Of a DNA stretch of 23,980 nt, positions 7,689 through 16,500 are shown piece by piece. The notes beneath the pieces were generated by a model that worked only from the letters and a program-made list of their open reading frames with translations, was not told where the DNA came from and ran no database searches. Both the position numbers and the translations under genes were made by a program. Source of the stretch: JBBAFB01 sp041655595 (GTDB taxonomy: Bacteria > Bacillota > DULZ01); contig JBBAFB010000018.1 of NCBI GenBank assembly GCA_041655595.1, positions 1 through 23,980 of the forward strand, in the 5' to 3' direction. Position 1 is the stretch's first letter. Every line of letters starts with the position of its first letter.

Positions 7689-7850
7689 TTAATCTTCTTC
7701 CTCAAACTCATCCTTACTAACTCCGCAAACGGGGCATTCCCAGTCTTCAGGCAGGTCTTCAAAAGCAGTGCCCGGCTCAATCCCACTATCCGGGTCTCCT
7801 TCTTGTGGATCGTAGACATAACCGCAAACTGAACAAACCCATCTTTTCAT
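7689..7850 (-). CDS. Rubredoxin
   Basis: A 53-aa one-iron electron carrier. The reverse-strand frame from ATG at 7850 reads MKRWVCSVCGYVYDPQEGDP and ends in an acidic tail EFEEED. The two iron-binding CxxCG motifs are Cys6/Cys9 (VCSVCGYVYD) and Cys39/Cys42 (ECPVCGVSKD), with the conserved DPxxGxPxxGIxPGTxFEDLPxDWxCPxCG spacing, so it is full length. GAGGG lies just upstream of the start. It has its own promoter (TTGCAA-16-TATAAT) and converges with the zinc-ribbon gene. In anaerobes rubredoxins commonly pass electrons to rubrerythrin, superoxide reductase or oxygen-reducing flavoproteins; no such partner is adjacent, so its partner is unknown. It is shorter than common ORF length cut-offs and easy to miss. 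Confidence 0.96.
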   Translation of the reverse strand: MKRWVCSVCGYVYDPQEGDPDSGIEPGTAFEDLPEDWECPVCGVSKDEFEEED

Positions 7851-7882
7851 GATATCCCTCCAACCACATAATTATTATTTGT

Positions 7883-7910
7883 ATTATAGCCCATAGGAAA
7901 TATTTTGCAA
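7883..7910 (-). promoter_or_regulatory. Promoter of rubredoxin gene
   Basis: On the minus strand, TTGCAA (7905-7910) and TATAAT (7883-7888) are separated by 16 nt, a good vegetative-type promoter. It lies 33 nt upstream of the rubredoxin start codon. Confidence 0.65.
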
Positions 7911-8041
7911 GAGCATTTCTAGGGGCACTAAAACACCCATTATTAAAATTTCCCGAAAGCAATTTGTCGAATTTTAGATGGGAGATTGAGTTTTGTGGCA
8001 ATTAAAAGTATGATTAAAGTAGCAAACTAGCAAAGGGAGCG

Positions 8042-8047
8042 TATAAT
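8042..8047 (+). promoter_or_regulatory. Possible -10 box of the PlsY-like gene
   Basis: A perfect TATAAT lies 46 nt before the ATG at 8094. The matching -35 region (near 8019-8024, GTAGCA) is weak. No other obvious promoter lies between the rubredoxin promoter and this gene. Confidence 0.35.
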
Positions 8048-8093
8048 ACTATCTAAGAATTTTTGAAAAAGGAATAAGAAAGGGGCTAATGGA

Positions 8094-8687
8094 ATGAAAA
8101 CTTTACTGGTATTATTTTTGGCATTTTTTTTAGGAGCTGTACCTGTGACCTTTATTTTGGTTAAATTCTTTTATGGCAGGGATATCAGACAAGTTGGTTC
8201 CAAAACCGCAAGTGCAATGAATGTGGTAGAAAATCTGAGTTTTGGTTTAGGTATTTTATCCGCAGCATTAGATATTTTAAAAGCTGCGCTTGCAATGCTT
8301 TTGGCAAAATATTGGGTTGGTTCCAATGTGGTAATGTTTCTTGCCCCTGTTTTGATCGTGGCAGGTGATATCTGGACCCCCTTTCTTAAATTTGGAAGAG
8401 GTAAGGGTTTGGCGGCTATGGTGGGCATTTTACTGATAGTAAAGTGGCCTGCTGCTATTTACCTGGCCTTGTTTTTTGTGGCAACAATGTTTTTGCTAAG
8501 GGAATCAGACTTGGTTACCAATATCGGTTTGGCCGCGCTGCCTTTTATTACCTGGTGGCAACTGGGGGGTGTTGCGGGCTTCGCTTTTGGATTGGTCATG
8601 CTTTTGCCTTTTGCGGCAAAGTATATTCGGGTGGGCAAGGGCCTGTTGCCTTGGGGGAACGCCAATCAGCGCTTTAGGTTTTTTTAA
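8094..8687 (+). CDS. Divergent PlsY-like (glycerol-3-phosphate acyltransferase family) membrane protein
   Basis: A 197-aa, very hydrophobic protein with about five membrane segments, starting at ATG 8094 behind AGAAAGGGG. Its layout follows PlsY, which makes lysophosphatidic acid from acyl phosphate and glycerol 3-phosphate at the inner face of the membrane. The first motif region reads GRDIRQVGSKTASAMNVVEN where canonical PlsY has GSGNxGxTN. The second reads GDIWTPFLKFGRGKGLAAMVG where canonical enzymes have GHxxPxFxxFKGGKG. The third region reads LLRESDLVTNIGLAALPF. Thus the fold and the KFxxGKG core persist but several conserved residues (GN, the GH histidine, T) are changed. It may be a PlsY paralogue with altered substrate or no acyltransferase activity. 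No other lipid gene is adjacent. Confidence 0.75.
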   Translation: MKTLLVLFLAFFLGAVPVTFILVKFFYGRDIRQVGSKTASAMNVVENLSFGLGILSAALDILKAALAMLLAKYWVGSNVVMFLAPVLIVAGDIWTPFLKFGRGKGLAAMVGILLIVKWPAAIYLALFFVATMFLLRESDLVTNIGLAALPFITWWQLGGVAGFAFGLVMLLPFAAKYIRVGKGLLPWGNANQRFRFF

Positions 8688-8737
8688 AAAAGTAAAAAAC
8701 TTTTGAGGATTTATCTGTAAGGAAGGGATCTTTTTGG

Positions 8738-8743
8738 TATAAT
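8738..8743 (+). promoter_or_regulatory. Possible -10 box of the mscS-type gene
   Basis: TATAAT lies 54 nt before the ATG at 8798. The corresponding -35 (around 8715-8720, CTGTAA) is poor. It follows an A/T-rich stretch after the PlsY-like stop that has no strong terminator. Confidence 0.35.
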
Positions 8744-8797
8744 GACTTAAAAGACACCTTTATTTTGGAGGAAAAGCCATGTACCAAGGAGGTCATC

Positions 8798-9910
8798 ATG
8801 TTAGGCGGGTTTAGTATGGCAAATCTGTTTCCATTAGCTTTTCAAACAACTTCGACAGTTATTAATTTAGCAATTGCAATTGGTATTTTTCTTGCTTTTT
8901 TTATTTTTCAAAAAATGTTTCTCAAAAATTTATTTGGGTTTTTAGCCAGGTTTATTAAAACCATTAAACAGGATGCCGACGATCCGATTGTCCTGGCCTT
9001 TGAAAAACCCATGAGCCTGCTCTTTATTTTATTAGGTATTTACTTTGCACTAAATTATTTGCCTTTGACCGCTCCTCAGAATATAGTCGTCCTAAAGGTG
9101 TTTCGTTCTTTTCTAATTATAATTATTGCCCTAGGTTTTTTTAACCTGGTTGATAACCATAGCCTAATTGGGCGGGGCTTGGAAAATATTTTTGGAGTTA
9201 AGTTTGAAAGTATTTTATATCCCTTTGTTTCCAAGACAATGAAAGTTATTATTGGAGCTTTGACCATCAGTATTATTGCAGGGGAATGGGATTATGACAT
9301 CAATGGTTTTGTCGCTGGTTTAGGATTAGGCGGTTTGGCCTTTGCTTTAGCCGCTAAAGATACAGTAGCTAATATTTTTGGCGGCTTTGTGATAGTCACT
9401 GATAAACCTTTTACTATCGGTGACTGGATTCAAACCCCCACTATTGAGGGGACAGTAGAAGATATTAATTTTAGAAGTACCAGAGTTAGGACCTTTGCTC
9501 AGGCTTTAATTACAATACCTAATTCCCTATTGGCCAATGAACCGATCACTAATTGGAGCAGGATGGGCAAAAGGCGAATTAATTTCAGATTGAGATTGCC
9601 CTACAATATCGGCAAGGAGCAGTTAGAAAACTCCGTGACAAATATTAGACACATGCTTGAAGGACATACCGGGATATCCCAAGAGACCATTTTTGTTCGT
9701 TTGGACGGTTTTGATGACAACGGCTATGGTATCCTTTTATACTTTTTTACCAAGACCACCAATTGGGGAGAATATTTAAGGATTAAGGAGGATGTCAACT
9801 ATAAAATTATTCATATTTTAGAAGGAGAAGGCGTATCTATCGCTCTCCCAAGTACGGTTATTTACAAGGGAGAAGAAGGTAGATTATCTGAAACAAATTT
9901 TTTGAAATAA
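8798..9910 (+). CDS. MscS-family mechanosensitive ion channel
   Basis: A small-conductance mechanosensitive channel homologue, which opens under membrane tension to release solutes during hypo-osmotic shock. I choose ATG 8798, which follows AAGGAGGTCATC; a TTG at 8765 in the same frame overlaps another Shine-Dalgarno and is less likely. The product is 370 aa with about five membrane segments (roughly residues 18-40, 70-90, 97-115, 145-165, 172-203). The last is the pore helix with the Gly/Ala-rich pattern GLGLGGLAFALAAKDTVANI. It is followed by the beta-domain signature FTIGDWIQ...EGTVEDINFRSTRVRTFAQALITIPNSLLANEPITNWSR and a C-terminal alpha/beta domain. This is longer than E. coli MscS (286 aa), with extra N-terminal helices, like YnaI-type members. 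It ends before a terminator at 9950. Confidence 0.92.
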   Translation: MLGGFSMANLFPLAFQTTSTVINLAIAIGIFLAFFIFQKMFLKNLFGFLARFIKTIKQDADDPIVLAFEKPMSLLFILLGIYFALNYLPLTAPQNIVVLKVFRSFLIIIIALGFFNLVDNHSLIGRGLENIFGVKFESILYPFVSKTMKVIIGALTISIIAGEWDYDINGFVAGLGLGGLAFALAAKDTVANIFGGFVIVTDKPFTIGDWIQTPTIEGTVEDINFRSTRVRTFAQALITIPNSLLANEPITNWSRMGKRRINFRLRLPYNIGKEQLENSVTNIRHMLEGHTGISQETIFVRLDGFDDNGYGILLYFFTKTTNWGEYLRIKEDVNYKIIHILEGEGVSIALPSTVIYKGEEGRLSETNFLK

Positions 9911-9927
9911 ACCCTCGGTAAAAAATC

Positions 9928-9978
9928 TCGTCCAAGGGATTGAATTAATGACCTGCCAAGGTCTTTTTTATTGGACGA
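9928..9978. terminator. Nested terminator hairpins after the mscS-type gene
   Basis: On the + strand GACCT (9950-9954) and AGGTC (9959-9963) pair around GCCA and are followed by six T residues (9964-9969), an intrinsic terminator. A second, outer 8-bp inverted repeat, TCGTCCAA (9928-9935) and TTGGACGA (9971-9978), encloses it. Read on the minus strand that outer stem is followed by GATTTTTT, so the element may act in both directions. Confidence 0.75.
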
Positions 9979-10094
9979 CAATTTCCGGCAAAACTTCTTA
10001 GAAATCACCTTTTTATGATAAAGGAGATAATCGAACCAGCACGAAATGTTTTGTACGAGAGTAAATAATCTGTCCAATCCTAAAGGAGGCGATC

Positions 10095-10136
10095 TTGAAA
10101 AATAATGCACTTGGCTTGCGAAAGCAATTATTTTGA
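10095..10136 (+). CDS. Possible 13-aa leader peptide before the AbrB-type gene
   Basis: TTG at 10095 is preceded by AAAGGAGGCGATC, the best Shine-Dalgarno in this intergenic region, and opens a frame of 13 codons (MKNNALGLRKQLF) ending at TGA 10134-10136, 21 nt before the next gene. The quality of the binding site is what suggests translation; the peptide resembles nothing I know and has no run of a single regulatory amino acid. It may be translated as a leader or be a chance frame behind a displaced binding site. Confidence 0.3.
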   Translation: MKNNALGLRKQLF

Positions 10137-10157
10137 ATTGTACTTGGGGGTGCTATT

Positions 10158-10364
10158 TTGTTAACAGTTGAACAAAGCTCGCATAAGTTTCGGATGGGAA
10201 AGAAAGGTTTAATTGCCCTGCCTACGCAAGTTAAAAGATCCCTTAATATTTCCCCAGGTGATTACCTGGAGATGTATGTGGAAGATGAGGCAATTGTTAT
10301 GAGGTTACCTAAAAACGCCGCCGGTTTCAGCCAAGCAAAAGGTTTAGAGTTAATAGCTAAATAA
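10158..10364 (+). CDS. AbrB/MazE/SpoVT-like DNA-binding protein
   Basis: A 68-aa protein with one swapped-hairpin AbrB-type domain: KFRMGKKGLIALPTQVKRSLNISPGDYLEMYVEDEAIVMRLP matches the family pattern (G-x-I/L-x-L/I-P, L-x-I-x-x-GD-x-L-E-x-x-V-E-D). Such proteins dimerise and bind DNA as transition-state regulators or as antitoxins. The start is TTG 10158 behind TTGGGGGTG. No toxin gene follows: the next feature is a terminator and then the giant glucan synthase, so a stand-alone regulator is more likely than an antitoxin. The 248-nt gap before it contains the mscS terminator, a possible mini-ORF and a strong Shine-Dalgarno, but no clear promoter. Confidence 0.8.
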   Translation: MLTVEQSSHKFRMGKKGLIALPTQVKRSLNISPGDYLEMYVEDEAIVMRLPKNAAGFSQAKGLELIAK

Positions 10365-10428
10365 TTTACGGTTATAGCTTTTCAAAGGTATCAACAGACC
10401 GGATTATTTATTATTAAAAATTTCAGTC

Positions 10429-10452
10429 AAAAAAACCCGCAAGGGTTTTTTT
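10429..10452 (+). terminator. Intrinsic terminator of the AbrB-type gene
   Basis: AAAAAAACCC (10429-10438) and GGGTTTTTTT (10443-10452) pair around GCAA, giving a 10-bp stem whose right arm is the T-run. The symmetric A and T runs allow function on either strand. Confidence 0.85.
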
Positions 10453-10453
10453 C

Positions 10454-10500
10454 TTGTTCAGACGGAATTTTTTCCCTTAATATTGAGCCTTCATTAAGGG
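10454..10500 (+). promoter_or_regulatory. Palindrome overlapping a possible promoter upstream of the glucan synthase
   Basis: CCCTTAAT (10474-10481) and ATTAAGGG (10493-10500) form a perfect 8-bp inverted repeat separated by 11 nt. A promoter-like pair, TTGTTC (10454-10459) with TTAATA or TAATAT (10477-10483) at 17-18 nt spacing, overlaps the left arm. The arrangement fits an operator with two half-sites about two helical turns apart, or an RNA hairpin. It lies 88 nt before the glucan-synthase start. Which protein binds is unknown. Confidence 0.4.
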
Positions 10501-10587
10501 CAGAATGATAAGGACATTTATACAAAATTAAGTAACATAGTAACGAATTGCTTAAAAGTCAACTTACAAGAGGGGTTGAGTGAAGAA

Positions 10588-13500
10588 ATGGAGCTAGGAT
10601 TAGCTTTATTTTTTGGGCTTATCTTGTTTATTTATTTCGGTTTTATCAACAAAAACAGCTTAGAGCTTACTTTAAACTTAAAAGACGTAACCTTAACTGC
10701 AGATGATCTCAAGCTACACGGTGAGGAAATAGCCAAGGTCCATCATATTAGTGGTCTTCAAAAATCGCCAAAAATTTTATTAAAAAAACTTAAAGCCAAT
10801 TATAAGAGGCTGGCGGAAATATATCAATATTTAAATGAAAAATCAAAAGGTAAACGGCAATTATCTGCCCCCTCCGAATGGTTTTTGGATAACTTTTATC
10901 TCATCGAGGAAGCAGCTAAAGAGACCGAAAAAAGCATTAAAGAGGAGGACTGCCCAAAATTACAGATCCTTGACCGGGGATACCTAAGGGGCTATCCCCG
11001 TATTTATGCTGTTGCTTTGGAGTTAATCAGTCATACGGATGGGCGTTTGGAGCAGGAAAGCTTGGTTGATTTTATTGCTTCCTACCAAAAGCAAAGGGTT
11101 TTATCAATGAGCGAACTTGAAACATTGCCCCTTGTGATGAAGGTTGCACTTTTGGATTACTTGGGCTATCTGGCTGAGAAAACCTTTGGGACGGAGCAAA
11201 ATTGGGACAAAGCGGTTCAAATTGCCGCTTTAGACGAAAAAGACCGAAGTGCGGTTTTAGAAGAAATGTTTAATGAACAAAAAGGTGTGCCCGCACCATC
11301 CTTTGTTGAACATTTAATTAAAGAATTGAGACGGCAAGCTTTTGGGGAGGAAACACTTAAAAGCTGGTTGGAAGAACAGCTATTAGATCAGGGGATTTCC
11401 TTGGAGGAAATAGTTGAGCAGGAGCATTTTGAACAGGCATCCAGAAAAATAACTGTCGGACATGCTATTGTAAGCCTAAAAAAAGCGACCCGCTTTAACT
11501 GGGATGAGGTTTTTGAATCCCTCAGTAAAGTGGAGTCTATTTTGCAACATGATCCCGACAAGATTTATGCTGCAATGGATGAGGCCTCTAGAAATAACTA
11601 TAGATTCCAAATCAAGCAGTTGGCAAAAAAATATCAGGTAATGGAAACTAAGGTGGCCCGTTTGGCAGTAGGGTTGGCAAAGCAAAACAGCGATAACAAG
11701 CAAAAAGCCAACCACGTGGGCTATTATCTAATCGGCAATGGGAAAAGAGAGCTGGCGAATGCTTTAGGGTCAGGGGATAAGGTAGGCCCCCGTCATTTGT
11801 CCTCTGGTGTCTACTACTTTGGTGCGATTGTTTTTTTGATGATTCTTTTCCTTTTACCTTTGATATTATCTGTTTCCGGGCCGGCGGGAGTTGGCAGCTT
11901 CTTTGTTTCGGTTATCTTGTTGTTGGCCTTGATTCCCGTTAGCGAGATCAGCATTTTTTTAGTTAATTATTTTGTGCATCTCTTGATAAAGCCGACTCAC
12001 TTGCCTAAGCTGGCTTTCAAGGAGGGGATTCCCGAGGCGGAATCCACCATGGTTGTAATACCCTGTTTAGTACCCGGCCCTGAAAAAGTTCGTCAAGTGC
12101 TGTCCAGTTTAGAAGTTTATTATTTGGCCAACAGGGAGCAAAATCTTTACTTTACTTTGGTAGGCGATTTTAAAGATGCTGATCGGGAGGAACTGGCAGA
12201 AGATGAGTTAATTGTTCAGGCGGGCCTGGAAGGCGTAGCAAAGCTAAACCGGCTTTATAGTGATGATAAAGATATCTTTAATTTCGCTCAGCGCAAAAGG
12301 CGATTCTCCCCCACTCAAAACCGCTGGACCGGTTGGGAGAGAAAAAGAGGTGCTTTGATTCAATTCAACCGGTTACTGTTGGAAGGAAATAGGGATGGTT
12401 ACGAAAGTCTATCGCCGGGCCTACTGGATTTAACCGGCGAAATCAAAAATATTATTACCCTGGACGGGGATACCCGTCTAACTCTGGGTATGGCCAAGAA
12501 ACTGGTCAGTACCATTGCCCACCCCTTAAATAAAGCAGTGATTGATCATGAGCGGGGGATTGTCAAGGAAGGCTACGGCCTGATTCAGCCCAGGATTGGG
12601 GTCGGCATCAGAGAGGCAAATCAATCGGCCTTTGCCGGTCTTTTTGCAGGGGAGGGTGGTATTGACCCCTATACGACAGCTATTTCTGATTTGTACCAAG
12701 ATTTATTTGGTGAGGGCATTTTTACCGGCAAGGGAATTTACAATTTGCAAGTGTTTGATTCTTTGCTAAGCAGGGCTTTGCCCGAAGAAAGTATCCTGAG
12801 CCATGATTTGTTGGAAGGAAGCTTTTTAAGAACGGGCTTGGCCACAGATTTGGAGTTGGTAGACGGATACCCGGCTACATATGCCTCCTTTTCTGCTAGG
12901 TTTCATCGCTGGGCCAGAGGTGACTGGCAGCTTTTTCCCTGGTTACTTGCCAAGGTTTCCTTTGGCAAGGATCAAAGGGCCACAAACCCCCTAACAGCCC
13001 TGTCAAAGTGGAAGATTTTTGATAACATTAGAAGGAGTCTGCTGCCCTTTAGTCAATTATTGCTGCTTTTTTTGGGGATGGTGTGGTTCCCCGGCAATTC
13101 TCTCTTGTTATTGAGTCTAGCTTTGATTCCATTTTTCCTGCCGTTAGTGAATGAGTTCAGTCAAGCCTTAAGATCTGTACTGCCCTTTCTTTTTCTGACT
13201 AGGATGGGAGAGGGGCTTTATCGCGCATTGCTGTTACTGGCTTTTTTGCCTCATCAGGCCGGGTTGTTAATAGATGCGGCAATCAGAAGTCTTTACAGGG
13301 TTTATTTTTCAAGAAGGTATCTTTTAGAGTGGGTTACAGCGGCAGAAGCAGAAAAAAATATTAAAAATGATTTTCCGGGTTATTTAAAACGAATGCAAAT
13401 ATCACCGATAGCCGGGGTTTTGCTGATTCTTCTTTCGGTTTTGATAGAAGCTGCCGTTCCGGTAGTTGCCTTGCCATTTGCACTGCTTTGGGTTAGTGCA

Positions 13501-16500
13501 CCTTGGTTGGCTTTCAACCTTAGTAAAAAACTTGAGGAGCCGAAAAAAGTATTGAGTCAAGAAGAAGAAAATATCCTGCGAAGGCTTGCCAGAAAAACCT
13601 GGGCTTATTATGAAGAATTTGCAGGAGAGGACAATAATTTTCTCCCGCCGGATAATTTTCAATTAAATCCGGCCAATGGTTTGGCCCTTAGGACTTCCCC
13701 CACTAATATCGGTTTTTTATTACTGGCAACCTTAGCCGCCGGTGACCTTGGTTATTTAACCGCTACCGGTTTGGTTGAAAGAATTAAAAGTACAATCAAG
13801 ACGATTAGAAAAATGGAAACGTGGAAGGGTCACCTTTTTAATTGGTATCATACTGTAACCCTTGAACCTTTAAGACCCTTTTTTATATCAACAGTTGACA
13901 GCGGAAATTTGGCTGGCTATCTGCTGGTTGTCCAGGAAGGTTTAAGGGACTATTTAAAAAGACCCTTGTGGGGTCAAAAGGTTGTAGCGGGCTTGCAGGA
14001 TACCTTTAAAATTGCGGTTTCCGAGGGACAATTAACCGGGGAGTATGCAAAGTGGCAGGAGGCGCCGGCTACTGTAAGAGAAAAAATTAAGGCCTTGGGG
14101 GACCTTAAATACAAGGCAATTAGAGAAGGTGGCTGGTCTTTAAAGCTGGTTGACATGGCTGCTTCTTTAACAGAGGAAATGGCAAAGCTATGGCCCCAAG
14201 CAAGCGGCTCAGATAAACTAAAACAACTGGTTACCGCTAAAATCAATCCCGAGGAGGCCAGCCTTTTAGACCTGAGGCAGAGCTATCAAGATGTTTTGCA
14301 AAAAGTTTCCTCCCGGGAAGAAAACTTTTCAGAACAGGATAGGCTGGAAATCGAATTGCTGTTGGACAATGTGGAGGGGGTTTGCAAGGAAATAGAAATC
14401 CTTACGGAGGAAATACAAAGCATCTTTGACGAGATGGACTTTGCCCCTCTCTATAATGAGAAGCAGGGTTTATTCGCCATCGGCTATAGTAAAGAGGAAG
14501 AAAAACTAACAGATTCCTATTATGACTTATTGGCTTCCGAGGCTCGTTTGATAAGCTATTTAGCCATTTGTAAAAGGGAGGCTCCTGAAAGCCATTGGTT
14601 TAAGTTGGGCAGATCCTTGGCACTGGTGGATAGGGAAAGGGGGCTGGTTTCCTGGACGGGAACCATGTTTGAGTATTTGATGCCCTCATTAGTGATGAAG
14701 CATTTTAATAATACCTTACTGGCGGAGACCTACCGGACTGTACTGTCAGCCCAGGAAGGCTATGGCAATAAAAGAAATGTTCCCTGGGGGACTTCCGAAT
14801 CCGGCTACTATGGCTTTGATTCCCATTTAAATTATCAATATAAAGCCTTTGGAGTTCCTGACCTGGGACTTAAAAGAGGTTTAGTTAATGATATGGTGAT
14901 TTCACCTTACTCTACATTTTTGGCACTGCCCTTTGAACCCGCAGCAGCCATGAAAAATATCAACAGGCTTTTGGCGGAAGGCTTGGAGGGGGAGTATGGT
15001 CTTTACGAGGCCATTGATTACACCTTGGAAAGATTACCCGCCGGGGAAGAAAAAAAGCTGGTAGAAAGCTTTATGGCTCATCACTTGGGGATGAGCTTGA
15101 CCGCAATCAATAATTATTTTCACCAAAACATTATGCAGCAGCGTTTTCACGCTAACCCTTTGGTGCAAGGCGGGGAAATATTATTGGAAGAAAGACTGCC
15201 CTATAAGGCCATTATTACCAAAGAACAGCGGGAGCATATCGGACCCTTGGTGGAAAACGAAAAAGAAATAGTTAATCCAATTCGCCACTTTGAACGGACA
15301 GAACAAGTTCTTCCTAATTGTCAAATTCTTTCTAACGGAAGTTATTTTCTGCTGATAACGGATCGGGGCGGGGGTTATTCCACAAGGGATGGAATTCAAA
15401 TGTTCAGGTGGCGCAAAGATTTAATTGAAGGGAATTACGGTTTTTTCTTTTTAATTAAATGCTTGGAAACCAATCGGGTTTGGTCGCCAACTTTTGAGCC
15501 GCTAAGGGAAGAACCCGATCATTATAGGGTGAGCTTTTCATTGGAGAAGGCTGTTTTTACCCGCACCGATGATTTAATTACCACTCGCTCGGAAATCGTA
15601 GTGGCACCGGAAGATGATGTGGAAATTAGAAAAATAATTATCAGCAACAACTCCCCAACTGAAATAACAGTTGAAGTAACCAGTTATGGAGAAATAGTGC
15701 TTGGCGACCAAAACGGTGATTTGGCTCATCCCGCATTTAGTAATTTATTTATCAAAACAGAGGTGCTGACCGAGGAGGAAATATTACTAGCGTCTCGGCG
15801 TCCCAGATCAAGCTTGCAAAAAGCTCACTGGGCATTTCATGGTCTATTAGTAGAGGGGGAGGTAGCGGGCCAGCTTCAATTTGAGACTAATCGGGGCAGT
15901 TTTTTGGGCAGAAACCGCAGTATGGTTAACCCGGAAGGACCGGAAAAAACTTTATCGGGGATCAGCGGAACTGTCTTGGATCCTATTTTTAGTCTGAGAA
16001 GGCGAGTAAAAATCCCTTCCAACCAAAATGCAAGTATTAGCTGGTTTTCGGGCTACGGGGAAAATCGGGAGGCCTCCTTAAACTTGGCAAGAAAATATCG
16101 AAACCAAGGGGCTATCCAGCGTGCCTTTGAAATGGCTAAAACAAGGAGTCAGGTGGAGGCCCATTTTCTGGATTTGGCAGAGGAGCAAATCGCTTTATTT
16201 GATGATTTGCTGCCCCATCTAGTATTCAATAGTCCCTTGAAAATCAATTATTCCGAGCAAATCAGACAAAACTCCAAGGGGCAACCTGCTCTTTGGGCTT
16301 ACGGAATTTCAGGTGATTTGCCAATTGTTTTACTGACGGTAGAAACAAAGACCGAAATAGAGTTGGTCAAGGAAATGATAAGAGCCCACGAATACTGGAG
16401 AGTTAAGGGTTTAGCCGTTGATTTGGTGATCCTGAATGAGGATAAGAGTCAGTATCTGCAGCCGATGCAAGATTTGCTCAGGGAAACTGTGGCGGTCAGT

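Noticed and set aside
10015..10068. 17-codon + strand ORF (MIKEIIEPARNVLYESK)
   Set aside because: There is no ribosome binding site before its ATG, unlike the mini-ORF at 10095.
9862..10110. 82-codon minus-strand ORF between mscS and the AbrB-type gene
   Set aside because: It crosses the terminator structures and shows no domain or start signal.
10158..10364. AbrB-type gene as the antitoxin of a toxin-antitoxin pair
   Set aside because: No small toxin ORF follows; a terminator begins 65 nt downstream, and the upstream mini-ORF is too short.
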